Below are positions 37,503-46,231 of a stretch of DNA of 64,000 nt, piece by piece. This stretch comes from Lachnospiraceae bacterium (GTDB lineage: Bacteria > Bacillota > Clostridia > Lachnospirales > Lachnospiraceae). The notes under the pieces are model-generated. The model saw nothing but the letters and a program-made list of their open reading frames with translations, was not told where the DNA came from and made no database searches. The stretch lies in the NCBI GenBank assembly GCA_009774245.1, contig VSNM01000028.1:1-64000 (forward strand). Reading direction: 5' to 3'. Within the stretch, counting starts at the first letter, position 1. Each line of letters begins with the position of its first letter. The translations under genes were made by a program, and so were the position numbers.

Positions 37503-38675
37503 ATGACTACAGTTAAAATGCCATTTATAAAGGCGCAGGTGAATTATACGGAGCCATGCAAAGTGAAGATGGGTGTATCCAGATTGGCTGACTATGGCTT
37601 ACAACAGGATGCGGCGACACTGATAATCTCTTCAGAAGGAAGCAAAAAGGCAAGGGAGTATGTTAGTATAGCGGCATTGAAGGAGGAAAAGGCGGAGTAT
37701 GGAGATGGAGAGACGGTTGAAAAGGTAAAAACCGAAAAATCTTTTGAACAACTTATAGATGTCGCCCTAAATGGCGGGGAATTAAGCCAGGATGAGCAGG
37801 AACGCCTTGACAAAGAGCTGTTTGGCAGAATCCAGATGCATTACAATGAAATGCAGAACCTGCGCCTGTCGGACAATGACGAGAGGATTTTGGAGGAATT
37901 AAAGAACCATTTTCTCATGAAACAGCAGGCATTAAAGGATATGCGTCAGGCGGCGGCAGACGAGACGCAGCAGGCCAAAGCCGCACAGCAGGAGACAGAG
38001 GTCGCGCAGAATGCGGATGAGGTGGCAAACAAGGCCGCCGAGGCGGATATGATCGCGAAAAGCCTGGAAGGGCTGGATCAGGATACCGCCGCAGAAGCGC
38101 CAGAGTACGAGAAGGCGCCTGGCGGAAGCATATCAGGCATGGCAGGGGATAATGCGATTTCCGGCGAGGAGAAGGCGGCAGATCACCAGAAGCGCATGAA
38201 TTATGATGCGAACACTAAAGATAACATTGATGAGATTGATAACCAACGGCTCACGGAGGCGATGCAGGAAAAAGAGTACAGCAAAATGCTGGACGAAAGC
38301 TACGGGAGAACCATGCAGGTTTTTGAAAATAAGGAATTTACCCTGAAAGAACGCGCGGAGGCGTACAGTATTTTCATGGACGAGTCCAGAGAGCTTGCTG
38401 AGAACAGGGAGATCGCCAGACATCTAAAGCTTTACGATTATGAGTCTGCCACTGACCTGCGGTTAAAGGCATTGTCAAACGATGGAAAGAAAAATACCGC
38501 CGCGCAGACAGAAAAGGATGCCATGCAGGATACAGAACGCGATTTCGTGAAGGACGCGGCGGCAGATAAGCTCCAAACAGCAAGGAAACGCCAGGAAAAG
38601 AATGCAAAGCTCCCGAAAACATGGACAGTCAGGGGGGATGACCGGGAAAACGCAGAGCAGCTGGAAATACACTAA
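37503..38675 (+). CDS. Coiled-coil protein of unknown function
   Basis: I do not recognise this 390-residue protein. It lacks a signal peptide and membrane segments. Residues about 120-200 and 215-320 are rich in Ala, Gln, Glu and Lys and probably form coiled coils, and the C-terminal 50 residues are highly charged. AGGGGGAC lies upstream of the ATG. It follows the secreted PPC-like gene after 33 bases and may be co-transcribed. Its stop codon lies inside the left copy of the direct repeat that flanks the toxin-antitoxin module. Composition in the second half is nearer the chromosome average than its upstream neighbour. Confidence 0.6.
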   Translation: MTTVKMPFIKAQVNYTEPCKVKMGVSRLADYGLQQDAATLIISSEGSKKAREYVSIAALKEEKAEYGDGETVEKVKTEKSFEQLIDVALNGGELSQDEQERLDKELFGRIQMHYNEMQNLRLSDNDERILEELKNHFLMKQQALKDMRQAAADETQQAKAAQQETEVAQNADEVANKAAEADMIAKSLEGLDQDTAAEAPEYEKAPGGSISGMAGDNAISGEEKAADHQKRMNYDANTKDNIDEIDNQRLTEAMQEKEYSKMLDESYGRTMQVFENKEFTLKERAEAYSIFMDESRELAENREIARHLKLYDYESATDLRLKALSNDGKKNTAAQTEKDAMQDTERDFVKDAAADKLQTARKRQEKNAKLPKTWTVRGDDRENAEQLEIH

Positions 38676-38689
38676 AACGTATATATGGA
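38664..38689. repeat. Left direct repeat flanking the toxin-antitoxin module
   Basis: TACACTAAAACGTATATATG within this span matches 39545-39564 with only a few differences. The repeat includes the stop codon of the preceding gene. Confidence 0.65.
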
Positions 38690-38717
38690 AATTTATGAAA
38701 AGTTTACAATTTGTTCA

Positions 38718-38746
38718 TTGAATGTTTGCCTACAATTGCGTATAGT
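38718..38746 (+). promoter_or_regulatory. Promoter of the antitoxin RNA
   Basis: TTGAAT (38718-38723) and TATAGT (38741-38746) are 17 bases apart. Transcription would start near 38753, about 30 bases before the first RNA repeat. Confidence 0.65.
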
Positions 38747-38783
38747 GTATGTAAGGAATCTAATTGATTTCTTCATCACACAA

Positions 38784-38885
38784 TGAGTCCTGTGACTGTT
38801 CTGACAGGACGGTAAAATAAAAGTGACAGAGCGATGAGTTGAGTGACGGTTCTGACTCAACGGTAAAATAAAAGTAACCGAGTGA
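38784..38885 (+). ncRNA. Type III antitoxin RNA: two 51-nt tandem repeats (CptI/ToxI-like)
   Basis: Two repeats of 51 nt start at 38784 and 38835, with partial repeat sequence on both sides. Each has a 7-bp hairpin: GTCCTGT/ACAGGAC in the first and GTTGAGT/ACTCAAC in the second. Three base pairs are changed on both sides of the stem, while the 10-base loop GAC(T/G)GTTCTG and the linker GGTAAAATAAAAGT are kept. In type III systems each repeat is cut from the precursor by the toxin and then inhibits it; the A-rich linker is a plausible cut site. A terminator-like hairpin and the toxin gene follow. Confidence 0.8.
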
Positions 38886-38895
38886 TGTAAATTCT

Positions 38896-38915
38896 GGGAG
38901 GGCATCTGCTCTCCC
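38896..38915 (+). terminator. Leaky terminator-like hairpin between antitoxin RNA and toxin
   Basis: GGGAGGGC pairs with GCTCTCCC around ATCT (one G-T pair), followed by a weak ATTTCT tail. Type III modules use such a hairpin to keep toxin mRNA low relative to antitoxin RNA. Confidence 0.7.
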
Positions 38916-38922
38916 ATTTCTA

Positions 38923-39010
38923 TGCACATAGGCGCATAAGAAAATTAGTTGCTGATGCAATATGAGTCTGGTGCGGCGAGTAGTGGAGAAGGACAAGCAC
39001 TACTCAGTTG
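38923..39010 (+). repeat. Structured repeat family 1, copy inside the toxin-antitoxin module
   Basis: It shows the family order: an outer stem starting GGCGCATA, an inner hairpin TTGC/GCAA, the linker GGTGCGGCGAGTAG, then a hairpin GAGTAGTG/CACTACTC. The last stem changes both sides relative to GAGTAGGG/CCCTACTC at the window start. It ends just before the toxin ribosome site. Confidence 0.75.
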
Positions 39011-39020
39011 AGAGGGTATT

Positions 39021-39515
39021 ATGTGTTTTACAAAAGATGAATTTGACTACCAGGTATTGAATTTAACGCAAAAGTTTTATATTGATTATCCTAATCCGCC
39101 ATACAAGGAGATTGTTAGAAAAAATAGCAGGCCATATAATTGTTTGCTAATACAATCACATTATGGTTATTATATTTGTATTCCGTATAGGGGCCATATC
39201 AAGCATAAATATGCTTTTATGTTCAAGAATAGTGTACGGTCTAAAAGAGCCAAATCTGGATTGGATTACAGTAAGATGGTAATAATTACGAATAATGATT
39301 ACATTGGACAAACAGATGCGATCGTGGATAAAGATGAATACAATGAAACACGTAATAATATTGAATACATAAAGAATGATGCTCAAAAATATGTTGATGA
39401 ATATGTGAATTATATATCAGGAAATAAATCAAAATATGATAAAAAAGAATTTGAACGTATTTACCAGTATTCAACGCTACAATATTTTCATAAAGAATTG
39501 GGAATGAAACAGTAA
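39021..39515 (+). CDS. Type III toxin-antitoxin endoribonuclease toxin, ToxN/AbiQ/CptN-like
   Basis: The 164-residue protein fits the ToxN/AbiQ/CptN/TenpN superfamily in length and sequence. Visible features are an N-terminal FYIDYPNPPYKEI, RPYNCLLIQSHYGYYICIPY, HIKHKYAFMF, the basic run SKRAKSGLDYSKMVII, and the C-terminal YQYSTLQYFHKELGM. I recall very similar proteins from gut Clostridia as CptN. These toxins cut RNA and are held inactive by small RNAs processed from tandem repeats; many protect against phage. GAGAGGG lies four bases before the ATG. The gene follows two RNA repeats and a hairpin in the classic order. It is AT-rich compared with gltB next door. Confidence 0.85.
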   Translation: MCFTKDEFDYQVLNLTQKFYIDYPNPPYKEIVRKNSRPYNCLLIQSHYGYYICIPYRGHIKHKYAFMFKNSVRSKRAKSGLDYSKMVIITNNDYIGQTDAIVDKDEYNETRNNIEYIKNDAQKYVDEYVNYISGNKSKYDKKEFERIYQYSTLQYFHKELGMKQ

Positions 39516-39539
39516 AATGGAAGTGATGGCAGATTAGCC

Positions 39540-39566
39540 GAAAGTACACTAAAACGCACATATCGA
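39540..39566. repeat. Right direct repeat flanking the toxin-antitoxin module
   Basis: TACACTAAAACGCACATATC repeats the sequence at 38668-38687 with three or four changes. It lies shortly after the toxin stop. Confidence 0.65.
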
Positions 39567-39608
39567 TACACTATATCAAAACTTTTTGAAAAAATTAGCG
39601 GGAAAGGC

Positions 39609-39637
39609 TTTACAAATCAGGAAAAATTTCATATAAT
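39609..39637 (+). promoter_or_regulatory. gltB promoter
   Basis: TTTACA (39609-39614) and TATAAT (39632-39637) are separated by 17 bases. The transcript would have a leader of about 170 bases. Confidence 0.75.
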
Positions 39638-39670
39638 GTGAAAAGCACAAGACAAAATATTGAATTTCAA

Positions 39671-39714
39671 GGCAACCAAAGGCGGTTAACAACTGTTTTT
39701 TGGCTGCCTTTTTT
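39671..39714 (+). terminator. Terminator in the gltB leader, possible attenuator
   Basis: GGCAACCAAA pairs with TTTGGCTGCC (one mismatch) and is followed by six T residues. It lies after the gltB promoter and about 100 bases before the gltB start, so it must be bypassed for expression. A competing antiterminator is not obvious; GGCGGTTAACAACTG in the loop may take part. Confidence 0.6.
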
Positions 39715-39816
39715 GTCGGAAAAAATATATTGAACACACAAATTTTCTGACAATCTGACAATTGCCCCAGCGCAATCGCAATCATTAATTTGGAACAAGG
39801 ATAAGGAGAAAAAGAG

Positions 39817-42800
39817 ATGTTTGATGCAAAGATGAATGTCCCGGAAGCGCCGCTTTACAGGGCAGGGTTTGAACACGACAACTGCGGTATCGGAGCGGTT
39901 GTCAACATCAAGGGCACCAAGACGCGTGAGACCGTCGAGAATGCCCTGAGGATCGTAGAGAATCTGGAGCACAGGGCCGGCAAGGACGCGGAGGGAAAGA
40001 CGGGCGACGGCGTGGGTATCCTGGTCCAGATCTGCCATGACTTTTTCGTCAGGGTGACAAAGCCCTTGGGCATCGCGCTTGGCGGTGAGCGGGAGTACGG
40101 CGTGGGCATGTTTTTCTTCCCGCAGGACGAACTCAAGAGAAACCAGGCGAAAAAGATGTTTGAGATCATCGTCGAGAAGGAGGGGCTTGAGTTCCTCGGG
40201 TGGCGCGAAGTGCCATGCGTCCCATCCGTTCTCGGACACAAGGCCGTGGAGTGCATGCCCAACATCATGCAGGCGTTTGTGAAAAAGCCGGCAAATGTGG
40301 AAAAAGGGCTTGCCTTTGACAGAAAGCTCTATATCGCAAGGCGCGTGTTTGAGCAGAGCTCCGACAATACGTATGTCGTGTCGCTCAGCAGCAGGACGAT
40401 CGTGTACAAAGGGATGTTTCTCGTAAAACAGCTCAGGACTTTTTTCAGGGATTTGCAGAGCGAGGATTATGTATCGGCGATCGCGATCGTGCACTCCCGT
40501 TTCTCGACGAACACGAACCCGAGCTGGGAGCGGGCGCACCCGAACCGCTTTATCGTACATAACGGCGAGATCAATACGATCCGCGGCAATGTCGACAAGA
40601 TGCTTGCGCGCGAGGAAAACATGGAGTCCGAATTTTTGAGCCATGAGTTCCACAAGGTGCTGCCGGTTGTCAACGCGCAGGGTTCTGACTCCGCCATGCT
40701 CGACAACACATTGGAATTTCTGGTAATGAGCGGCATGGAACTCCCGCTCGCAGTCATGATCACGATACCGGAGCCGTGGGCAAACAACAAGACCATGTCG
40801 CAGTCAAAGAAGGACTTTTACCAGTATTATGCGACGATGATGGAGCCGTGGGACGGTCCGGCGTCCATTCTCTTTTCGGACGGCGATATCATGGGCGCCG
40901 TGCTCGACCGGAACGGGCTTCGGCCATCGCGCTATTATATCACGTCCGATGACCAGCTGATCCTGTCATCGGAGGTCGGCGTGCTTCCGGTCGACGCGTC
41001 CAAGATCGTGAAAAAAGACAGACTCCGCCCGGGAAAAATGCTTCTGGTGGACACGGTAAAGGGTGAGGTGGTCGATGATGACACGCTCAAGGAAAAGTTT
41101 GCAAAGAGCCACCCGTATGGGGAGTGGCTTGACTCGAATCTGGTCACATTGAAGGAATTGAAGATACCAAATGTGCGCGTGCCAGAGTTCTCCGACGAGG
41201 AGCGCCAGCGTATGCAGAAGGCGTTTGGCTACACGTACGACGAGCTGCAGACCAGTATCCTGCCGATGGCAAGAAACGGCGGGGAGAGCATCGGCGCGAT
41301 GGGTGTCGACACACCGATTCCGGTATTGTCCAAGACACACCATCAGCTATCTCATTATTTCAAACAACAGTTTGCACAGGTGACAAACCCGCCGATCGAC
41401 GCGATCCGCGAGGAGGTTGTCACATCGACGACCGTATATATTGGAAAGGACGGAAACCTGCTGCACGACACCGAGAAGAACTGCAATGTGCTCAAGGTCA
41501 ACAATCCGATTCTCACGATAACAGATTTGTTAAAGATCAAAAATATGAAGCGCGAGGGCTTTAAGGTCGAGGTTATTCCGATCATTTATTATAAAAATAC
41601 CAGTCTCGAGCGCGCGATTGACCGTCTGTATGTGGAAGCTGACCGCGCTTACCGCGAGGGTGTGAACATCATCATCCTGTCAGACCGCGGCGTGGACGAG
41701 AACCATGTGGCAATCCCCTCGCTGCTCGCAGTGTCGGCGATGCAGAAGCATCTGATCCGCACGAAGAAGAGAACAAGTGTGGCGCTGATCATCGAGTCCG
41801 CGGAGCCGAGGGAAGTGCATGATTTCGCGGCGCTGATCGGCTATGGTGCCTGCGCGGTGAACCCCTATCTGGCACAGGAGTCCATCAAGGAGCTGATCGA
41901 CAACGGCATGCTCGATAAGGACTATCACGCGGCGGTGGACGACTACAATGATGCGATTCTGCACGGTATTGTCAAGATCGCGTCCAAGATGGGTATTTCG
42001 ACAATCCAGTCGTATCAGGGTTCCCAGATCTTTGAGGCGATCGGCATCGACGCTGATGTGGTAAACAAATATTTTACCAATACAGTCTGCAGGGTGGGCG
42101 GCATCACGCTGCAGGATATCGCGAAGGAAGTGGACGATCTGCACTCCTTGGCATTTGATCCACTGGGACTGGCGACAGACTTAACGCTCGACAGTCCGGG
42201 ACAGCATAAGTCAAGGGGCGGCGCGGAGGAGCATCTGTACAATCCGGCGACAATCCACATGCTGCAGCAGTCTACCCAGAAGGGCAGCTATGAGATGTTC
42301 AAGCAGTACTCGGAAATGATCAATGATGAGAACAGCGTGCGCAACATCAGGGGACTGATGGACTTTAACTATCCGAAGAAGAGTATTCCGATTGACGAGG
42401 TTGAGAGTGTAGACAGTATTGTCACGCGCTTCAAGACCGGTGCGATGTCCTACGGTTCGATCTCGAAGGAGGCGCATGAGACGCTTGCGATTGCGATGAA
42501 TCTGCTCCATGGAAAGTCCAATTCCGGCGAGGGCGGCGAAGATCTGGAGCGCATGGTGATCGGCGCGGACGGGCTCAACCGCTGCTCTGCGATCAAGCAG
42601 GTGGCGAGCGGGCGTTTCGGCGTGACCAGCAAGTATCTGGTGAGCGCGCAGGAGATTCAGATCAAGATGGCGCAGGGTGCAAAGCCCGGCGAGGGCGGTC
42701 ATCTGCCCGCTGGCAAGGTCTATCCGTGGATTGCAAAGACCAGGCATTCGACGCCCGGCGTCGGCCTGATCTCACCACCGCCCCATCACGATATCTATTC

Positions 42801-44364
42801 GATCGAGGATCTGGCGCAGTTGATTTATGATTTGAAAAATTCCAATAAAGACGCAAGAATCAGTGTCAAGCTCGTCTCGGAGGCAGGCGTGGGCACGGTT
42901 GCTGCAGGTGTTGCAAAGGCGGGCGCGCAGGTCGTCCTGATCTCCGGCTACGACGGCGGCACGGGCGCGGCGCCAAAGAGCTCGATTCACAATGCCGGAC
43001 TTCCGTGGGAGCTGGGACTGGCGGAGACGCACCAGACGCTGATTCAGAACGGACTGCGGAATAAAGTGCGCATCGAGACCGACGGCAAGCTGATGACAGG
43101 GCGCGACGTTGCCATCGCGGCGATCCTGGGCGCGGAGGAGTTTGGCTTTGCGACGGCGCCGCTCGTGACGATGGGCTGTGTGATGATGCGTGTGTGCAAC
43201 CTTGACACCTGTCCGGTGGGCGTCGCGACGCAGAATCCGGAGCTTAGGAAGCGTTTTAAGGGCAAACCGGAATACGTCGTAAACTTTATGAAATTTATCG
43301 CGCAGGAGCTCCGGGAATATATGGCGAAGCTTGGTGTCCGCACAGTGGACGATCTGGTGGGGCGCACAGACCTGTTGCGAATGAAGGGGAAGGACGAACT
43401 TCCAGAGGGAACCGTGCGGCTTGACCTGAGCCTGATCCTGAACAATCCATACCAGAAGGAAAAAGCAGTATTTGATCCAAAACATGTGTACGACTTCGAG
43501 CTGGAAAAGACACTGGACGAGAGAGTGCTGTTAAAGCAGCTTGGCGGCGCGCTCGAGGCAGGCAAGAAAAAGAGTATTGAAGTTGATGTCACCAACACAG
43601 ACCGCGCGTTTGGCACGATCTTTGGCTCCGAGATCACGAAGCGGTATTACAACACACTGGAGGAGGATACCTTCCGCGTGCTCTGCAATGGCGCTGGCGG
43701 ACAGAGCTTTGGGGCGTTTATACCAAACGGTCTCACGCTGGAGCTGGTCGGCGACTCGAACGACTATTTTGGCAAGGGTTTGTCCGGCGGCAAGCTGATC
43801 GTGTATCCGCCGAAGGGAAGCAGTTTCCAGCAGGACGAGAATATCATCATCGGAAATGTGGCGCTGTACGGCGCGACAAGCGGCAAGGCATTTATTAACG
43901 GTGTCGCAGGCGAGCGGTTCTGTGTCAGAAACTCGGGTGCAGTGGCGGTTGTCGAGGGCGTGGGCGACCACGGCTGCGAGTACATGACAGGCGGCCGCGT
44001 CGTCGTGCTCGGCGGCACGGGCAAGAATTTTGCGGCGGGCATGAGCGGCGGCATCGCGTACGTCCTCGACGAAGAGAATGACCTGTATATGAGAGTGAAC
44101 AAGGAAATGATCTCCATGAGCGAGATCACCAATAAGTATGACGTGATTGAGTTGAAGGAAATGATTCAGGAGCACGTGACCTGTACCAACTCCGAGAAAG
44201 GCAAGAAGATTCTCGATCACTTTGGCGAGTATCTGCCGAAGTTCAAGAAGATTATCCCTTATGATTACGAGCGCATGCTAAAGACCATCGTCCAGATGGA
44301 GGAGAAGGGACTCAGCGCGGAACAGGCACAGATCGAGGCATTTTACGCCAATACACAAAAATAG
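39817..44364 (+). CDS. gltB: Glutamate synthase large subunit
   Basis: The 1515-residue protein has the full GltB layout. After a propeptide of about 22 residues comes the class II glutaminase with its nucleophile in HDNCGIGAVV (Cys23). The central and FMN-binding domains follow (SYGSISKEAHE, GGEGGEDLERM). The 3Fe-4S cysteines are in CVMMRVCNLDTCPVG (about residue 1122), and the C-terminal beta-helix has many Gly-rich turns. It converts 2-oxoglutarate and glutamine to two glutamates together with GltD. AAGGAGAAAAAGAG precedes the ATG. Codon use is GC-rich and strongly biased, as expected for high expression. The stop is TAG followed at once by TAA. A leader terminator suggests transcriptional control. 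Confidence 0.97.
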   Translation: MFDAKMNVPEAPLYRAGFEHDNCGIGAVVNIKGTKTRETVENALRIVENLEHRAGKDAEGKTGDGVGILVQICHDFFVRVTKPLGIALGGEREYGVGMFFFPQDELKRNQAKKMFEIIVEKEGLEFLGWREVPCVPSVLGHKAVECMPNIMQAFVKKPANVEKGLAFDRKLYIARRVFEQSSDNTYVVSLSSRTIVYKGMFLVKQLRTFFRDLQSEDYVSAIAIVHSRFSTNTNPSWERAHPNRFIVHNGEINTIRGNVDKMLAREENMESEFLSHEFHKVLPVVNAQGSDSAMLDNTLEFLVMSGMELPLAVMITIPEPWANNKTMSQSKKDFYQYYATMMEPWDGPASILFSDGDIMGAVLDRNGLRPSRYYITSDDQLILSSEVGVLPVDASKIVKKDRLRPGKMLLVDTVKGEVVDDDTLKEKFAKSHPYGEWLDSNLVTLKELKIPNVRVPEFSDEERQRMQKAFGYTYDELQTSILPMARNGGESIGAMGVDTPIPVLSKTHHQLSHYFKQQFAQVTNPPIDAIREEVVTSTTVYIGKDGNLLHDTEKNCNVLKVNNPILTITDLLKIKNMKREGFKVEVIPIIYYKNTSLERAIDRLYVEADRAYREGVNIIILSDRGVDENHVAIPSLLAVSAMQKHLIRTKKRTSVALIIESAEPREVHDFAALIGYGACAVNPYLAQESIKELIDNGMLDKDYHAAVDDYNDAILHGIVKIASKMGISTIQSYQGSQIFEAIGIDADVVNKYFTNTVCRVGGITLQDIAKEVDDLHSLAFDPLGLATDLTLDSPGQHKSRGGAEEHLYNPATIHMLQQSTQKGSYEMFKQYSEMINDENSVRNIRGLMDFNYPKKSIPIDEVESVDSIVTRFKTGAMSYGSISKEAHETLAIAMNLLHGKSNSGEGGEDLERMVIGADGLNRCSAIKQVASGRFGVTSKYLVSAQEIQIKMAQGAKPGEGGHLPAGKVYPWIAKTRHSTPGVGLISPPPHHDIYSIEDLAQLIYDLKNSNKDARISVKLVSEAGVGTVAAGVAKAGAQVVLISGYDGGTGAAPKSSIHNAGLPWELGLAETHQTLIQNGLRNKVRIETDGKLMTGRDVAIAAILGAEEFGFATAPLVTMGCVMMRVCNLDTCPVGVATQNPELRKRFKGKPEYVVNFMKFIAQELREYMAKLGVRTVDDLVGRTDLLRMKGKDELPEGTVRLDLSLILNNPYQKEKAVFDPKHVYDFELEKTLDERVLLKQLGGALEAGKKKSIEVDVTNTDRAFGTIFGSEITKRYYNTLEEDTFRVLCNGAGGQSFGAFIPNGLTLELVGDSNDYFGKGLSGGKLIVYPPKGSSFQQDENIIIGNVALYGATSGKAFINGVAGERFCVRNSGAVAVVEGVGDHGCEYMTGGRVVVLGGTGKNFAAGMSGGIAYVLDEENDLYMRVNKEMISMSEITNKYDVIELKEMIQEHVTCTNSEKGKKILDHFGEYLPKFKKIIPYDYERMLKTIVQMEEKGLSAEQAQIEAFYANTQK

Positions 44365-44366
44365 TA

Positions 44367-44520
44367 AGTATGAAGAGTGTTTCTAAGGCGGCAAAAGACG
44401 CCGCCCAAGAAACACTAAAACTTCATACTGGAAGAACTTCTGGCCGCTCACAGCAAAGGCTGTTTCGCGGAGAAGTTCTAAGTCTCGTACAGAAGAACGC
44501 AAGTGCAGCGTTCTTCACGG
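44367..44520 (+). repeat. Dispersed hairpin repeat, family 2, copy 2 (three hairpins)
   Basis: AGTATGAAG/CTTCATACT encloses TGTTTCT..AGGCGGC paired with GCCGCC..AAGAAACA. A second hairpin uses GAACTTCT and AGAAGTTC, and a third pairs GAAGAACGC with GCGTTCTTC. The first and third hairpins also occur at 20321-20396. It fills the gltB-gltD gap. Confidence 0.75.
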
Positions 44521-44534
44521 TATAGGCTTCATAA

Positions 44535-44562
44535 TTAGGAGCTGTCATGACAGATCCTTAGA
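44535..44562. repeat. Collapsed copy of the CTGTCATG palindromic element
   Basis: AGGAGCTGTCATGACAGATC followed by CTTAGA joins the two ends of the element seen whole at 60920-60994, with the middle missing. It lies in the gltD leader. Confidence 0.6.
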
Positions 44563-44583
44563 AAGGAATATGGGTTATAAACG

Positions 44584-46077
44584 ATGGGAAAACCAACAGG
44601 ATTTTTAGATTATGAGAGAAAAACTTCCGCGGCGCAGGCACCGGAGGAAAGAATCAGGCACTTCAACGAATTTCATGAACATCTTCCCATGGAGGAGCAG
44701 CAGAAACAGGGCGCACGGTGCATGGAGTGCGGCGTGCCGTTCTGCCAGTCGGGCATGACGATCGCGGGAATGACCTCCGGCTGTCCGCTGCACAATCTGG
44801 TGCCGGAGTGGAACGATCTGGTATACACAGGCAACTGGGAGCGCGCTTACAACAGGCTGAAAAAGACGAACAACTTTCCGGAGTTCACTTCCAGGGTGTG
44901 TCCCGCGCTCTGTGAGAACGCCTGCACCTGCGGCCTGAACGGCGACGCGGTGGCGACGAAGGAGAACGAGTATGCCATTATCGAGAATGCCTACAGGACA
45001 GGGCTTGCCGATGCGAAACCGCCCAAGGTGCGCACCAACAAGACCGTCGCGGTGATCGGAAGCGGCCCTTCCGGGCTTGCCGTGGCAGACCAGCTGAACA
45101 AGAGGGGGCACAATGTCACCGTGTTTGAGCGGAGCGACCGCCTTGGCGGGCTGCTGATGTACGGAATACCGAACATGAAGCTCGAGAAGCATATCATCGA
45201 CCGCAAGATCAAGATTATGGAGGAGGAGGGCGTCAAATTTTTCACAAACACCGATATCGGAAGGGATGTCAAGTCCAAGAAGCTCGTGGAGGGTTTTGAC
45301 CGGATCGTGTTCGCGTGCGGTGCCTCAAATCCCAGGGATATCAATGCGCCGGGAAGGGACGCAAAGGGAATCTACTTCGCAGTGGACTTCCTAAAAAGCG
45401 TGACAAAGAGCCTGCTTGACTCCAACCTCGCGGACAACGCCTATGTGTCCGCAAAGGGAAAAGACGTGGTGATCATCGGCGGCGGTGACACGGGAAATGA
45501 CTGTGTGGGGACTTCGATCCGTCTCGGCGCAAAGTCCGTGACACAGATCGAGATGATGCCAAAGGCGCCGGATACCAGGGCGGAGAATAACCCGTGGCCG
45601 GAGTGGCCCAAGATCTGCAAGACCGATTACGGCCAGGAGGAGGCGATCGCGCTGTTTGGGCATGACCCGCGCATCTATGAGTCGACCGTCAAGGAGTTTA
45701 TTAAGGATAAAAGCGGCAATCTCTGCGGCGTGAAGATCGTGAAGCTCACGTGGGAAAAGGACGCGGAGAGCGGCAGGATGAACATGAAGGAAGTCGAGGG
45801 CAGCGAGCAGGTGCTCGAAGCGCAGCTCGTGCTGATCGCGGCGGGATTCCTCGGCAGCCAGAAGTATGTCACGGATGCATTCAAATTGGAATTGGACGCA
45901 CGCACCAACGTAAAGACAGCGCCCGGCAAATTCAAGACCAGCGTGGACAATATCTTTGTCGCGGGTGACATGCACACAGGGCAGTCCCTCGTTGTCAAGG
46001 CAATCCGCCAGGGACGCGAGTGCGCCAGAGAGGTCGATGAGAGCCTGATGGGGTACTCGAATATGTTTATCCAGTAG
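44584..46077 (+). CDS. gltD: Glutamate synthase small subunit (NADPH)
   Basis: The 497-residue protein provides electrons from NADPH to GltB. The N-terminal iron-sulphur cysteines are in RCMECGVPFCQSG, SGCPLHN and CPALCENACTC. The FAD site is GSGPSGLAVADQL (about residue 158) and the NADPH site is IIGGGDTGNDC (about 300). The C-terminal FAD motif VAGDMHTGQSLVV is intact. It follows gltB after a 219-base gap filled with repeats, so it may be read from the same transcript or from its own promoter. AGAAAGGA before the start is a modest ribosome site. The stop is TAG. Confidence 0.95.
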   Translation: MGKPTGFLDYERKTSAAQAPEERIRHFNEFHEHLPMEEQQKQGARCMECGVPFCQSGMTIAGMTSGCPLHNLVPEWNDLVYTGNWERAYNRLKKTNNFPEFTSRVCPALCENACTCGLNGDAVATKENEYAIIENAYRTGLADAKPPKVRTNKTVAVIGSGPSGLAVADQLNKRGHNVTVFERSDRLGGLLMYGIPNMKLEKHIIDRKIKIMEEEGVKFFTNTDIGRDVKSKKLVEGFDRIVFACGASNPRDINAPGRDAKGIYFAVDFLKSVTKSLLDSNLADNAYVSAKGKDVVIIGGGDTGNDCVGTSIRLGAKSVTQIEMMPKAPDTRAENNPWPEWPKICKTDYGQEEAIALFGHDPRIYESTVKEFIKDKSGNLCGVKIVKLTWEKDAESGRMNMKEVEGSEQVLEAQLVLIAAGFLGSQKYVTDAFKLELDARTNVKTAPGKFKTSVDNIFVAGDMHTGQSLVVKAIRQGRECAREVDESLMGYSNMFIQ

Positions 46078-46110
46078 TTTTGATAATAAGAAGGATTTTT
46101 AAACACGTAA

Positions 46111-46141
46111 AAAAGCTCTTGCTCACAGGCAGGAGCTTTTT
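46111..46141 (+). terminator. Intrinsic terminator after gltD
   Basis: AAAAGCTC..GC pairs with GC..GAGCTTTT around TCACAG, ending in five T residues. Confidence 0.85.
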
Positions 46142-46143
46142 AC

Positions 46144-46231
46144 TGCATATGGGCGTATAAGGAAATTAGGAACTGACGCAGCATGCGCCCGGTGCGGCGA
46201 GTAGTAGAGAAGGTCATTCCCCTGCTCAATT
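46144..46231 (+). repeat. Structured repeat family 1, copy before the GH2 pseudogene
   Basis: The outer stem GGGCGTAT pairs with ATGCGCCC, with one G-T pair. An inner CTG/CAG hairpin, the linker CGGTGCGGCGAGTAG and a decayed second hairpin follow. After it, 46232-46380 is AT-rich and holds two adjacent copies of TTTGACATAAAGAA (about 46314 and 46328), the second a possible -35 region. Confidence 0.7.

Noticed and set aside
38784..38885. CRISPR-like array
   Set aside because: There are only two units with no unique spacers, the changes fall in paired stem positions, no cas genes are present, and the layout matches a type III antitoxin.
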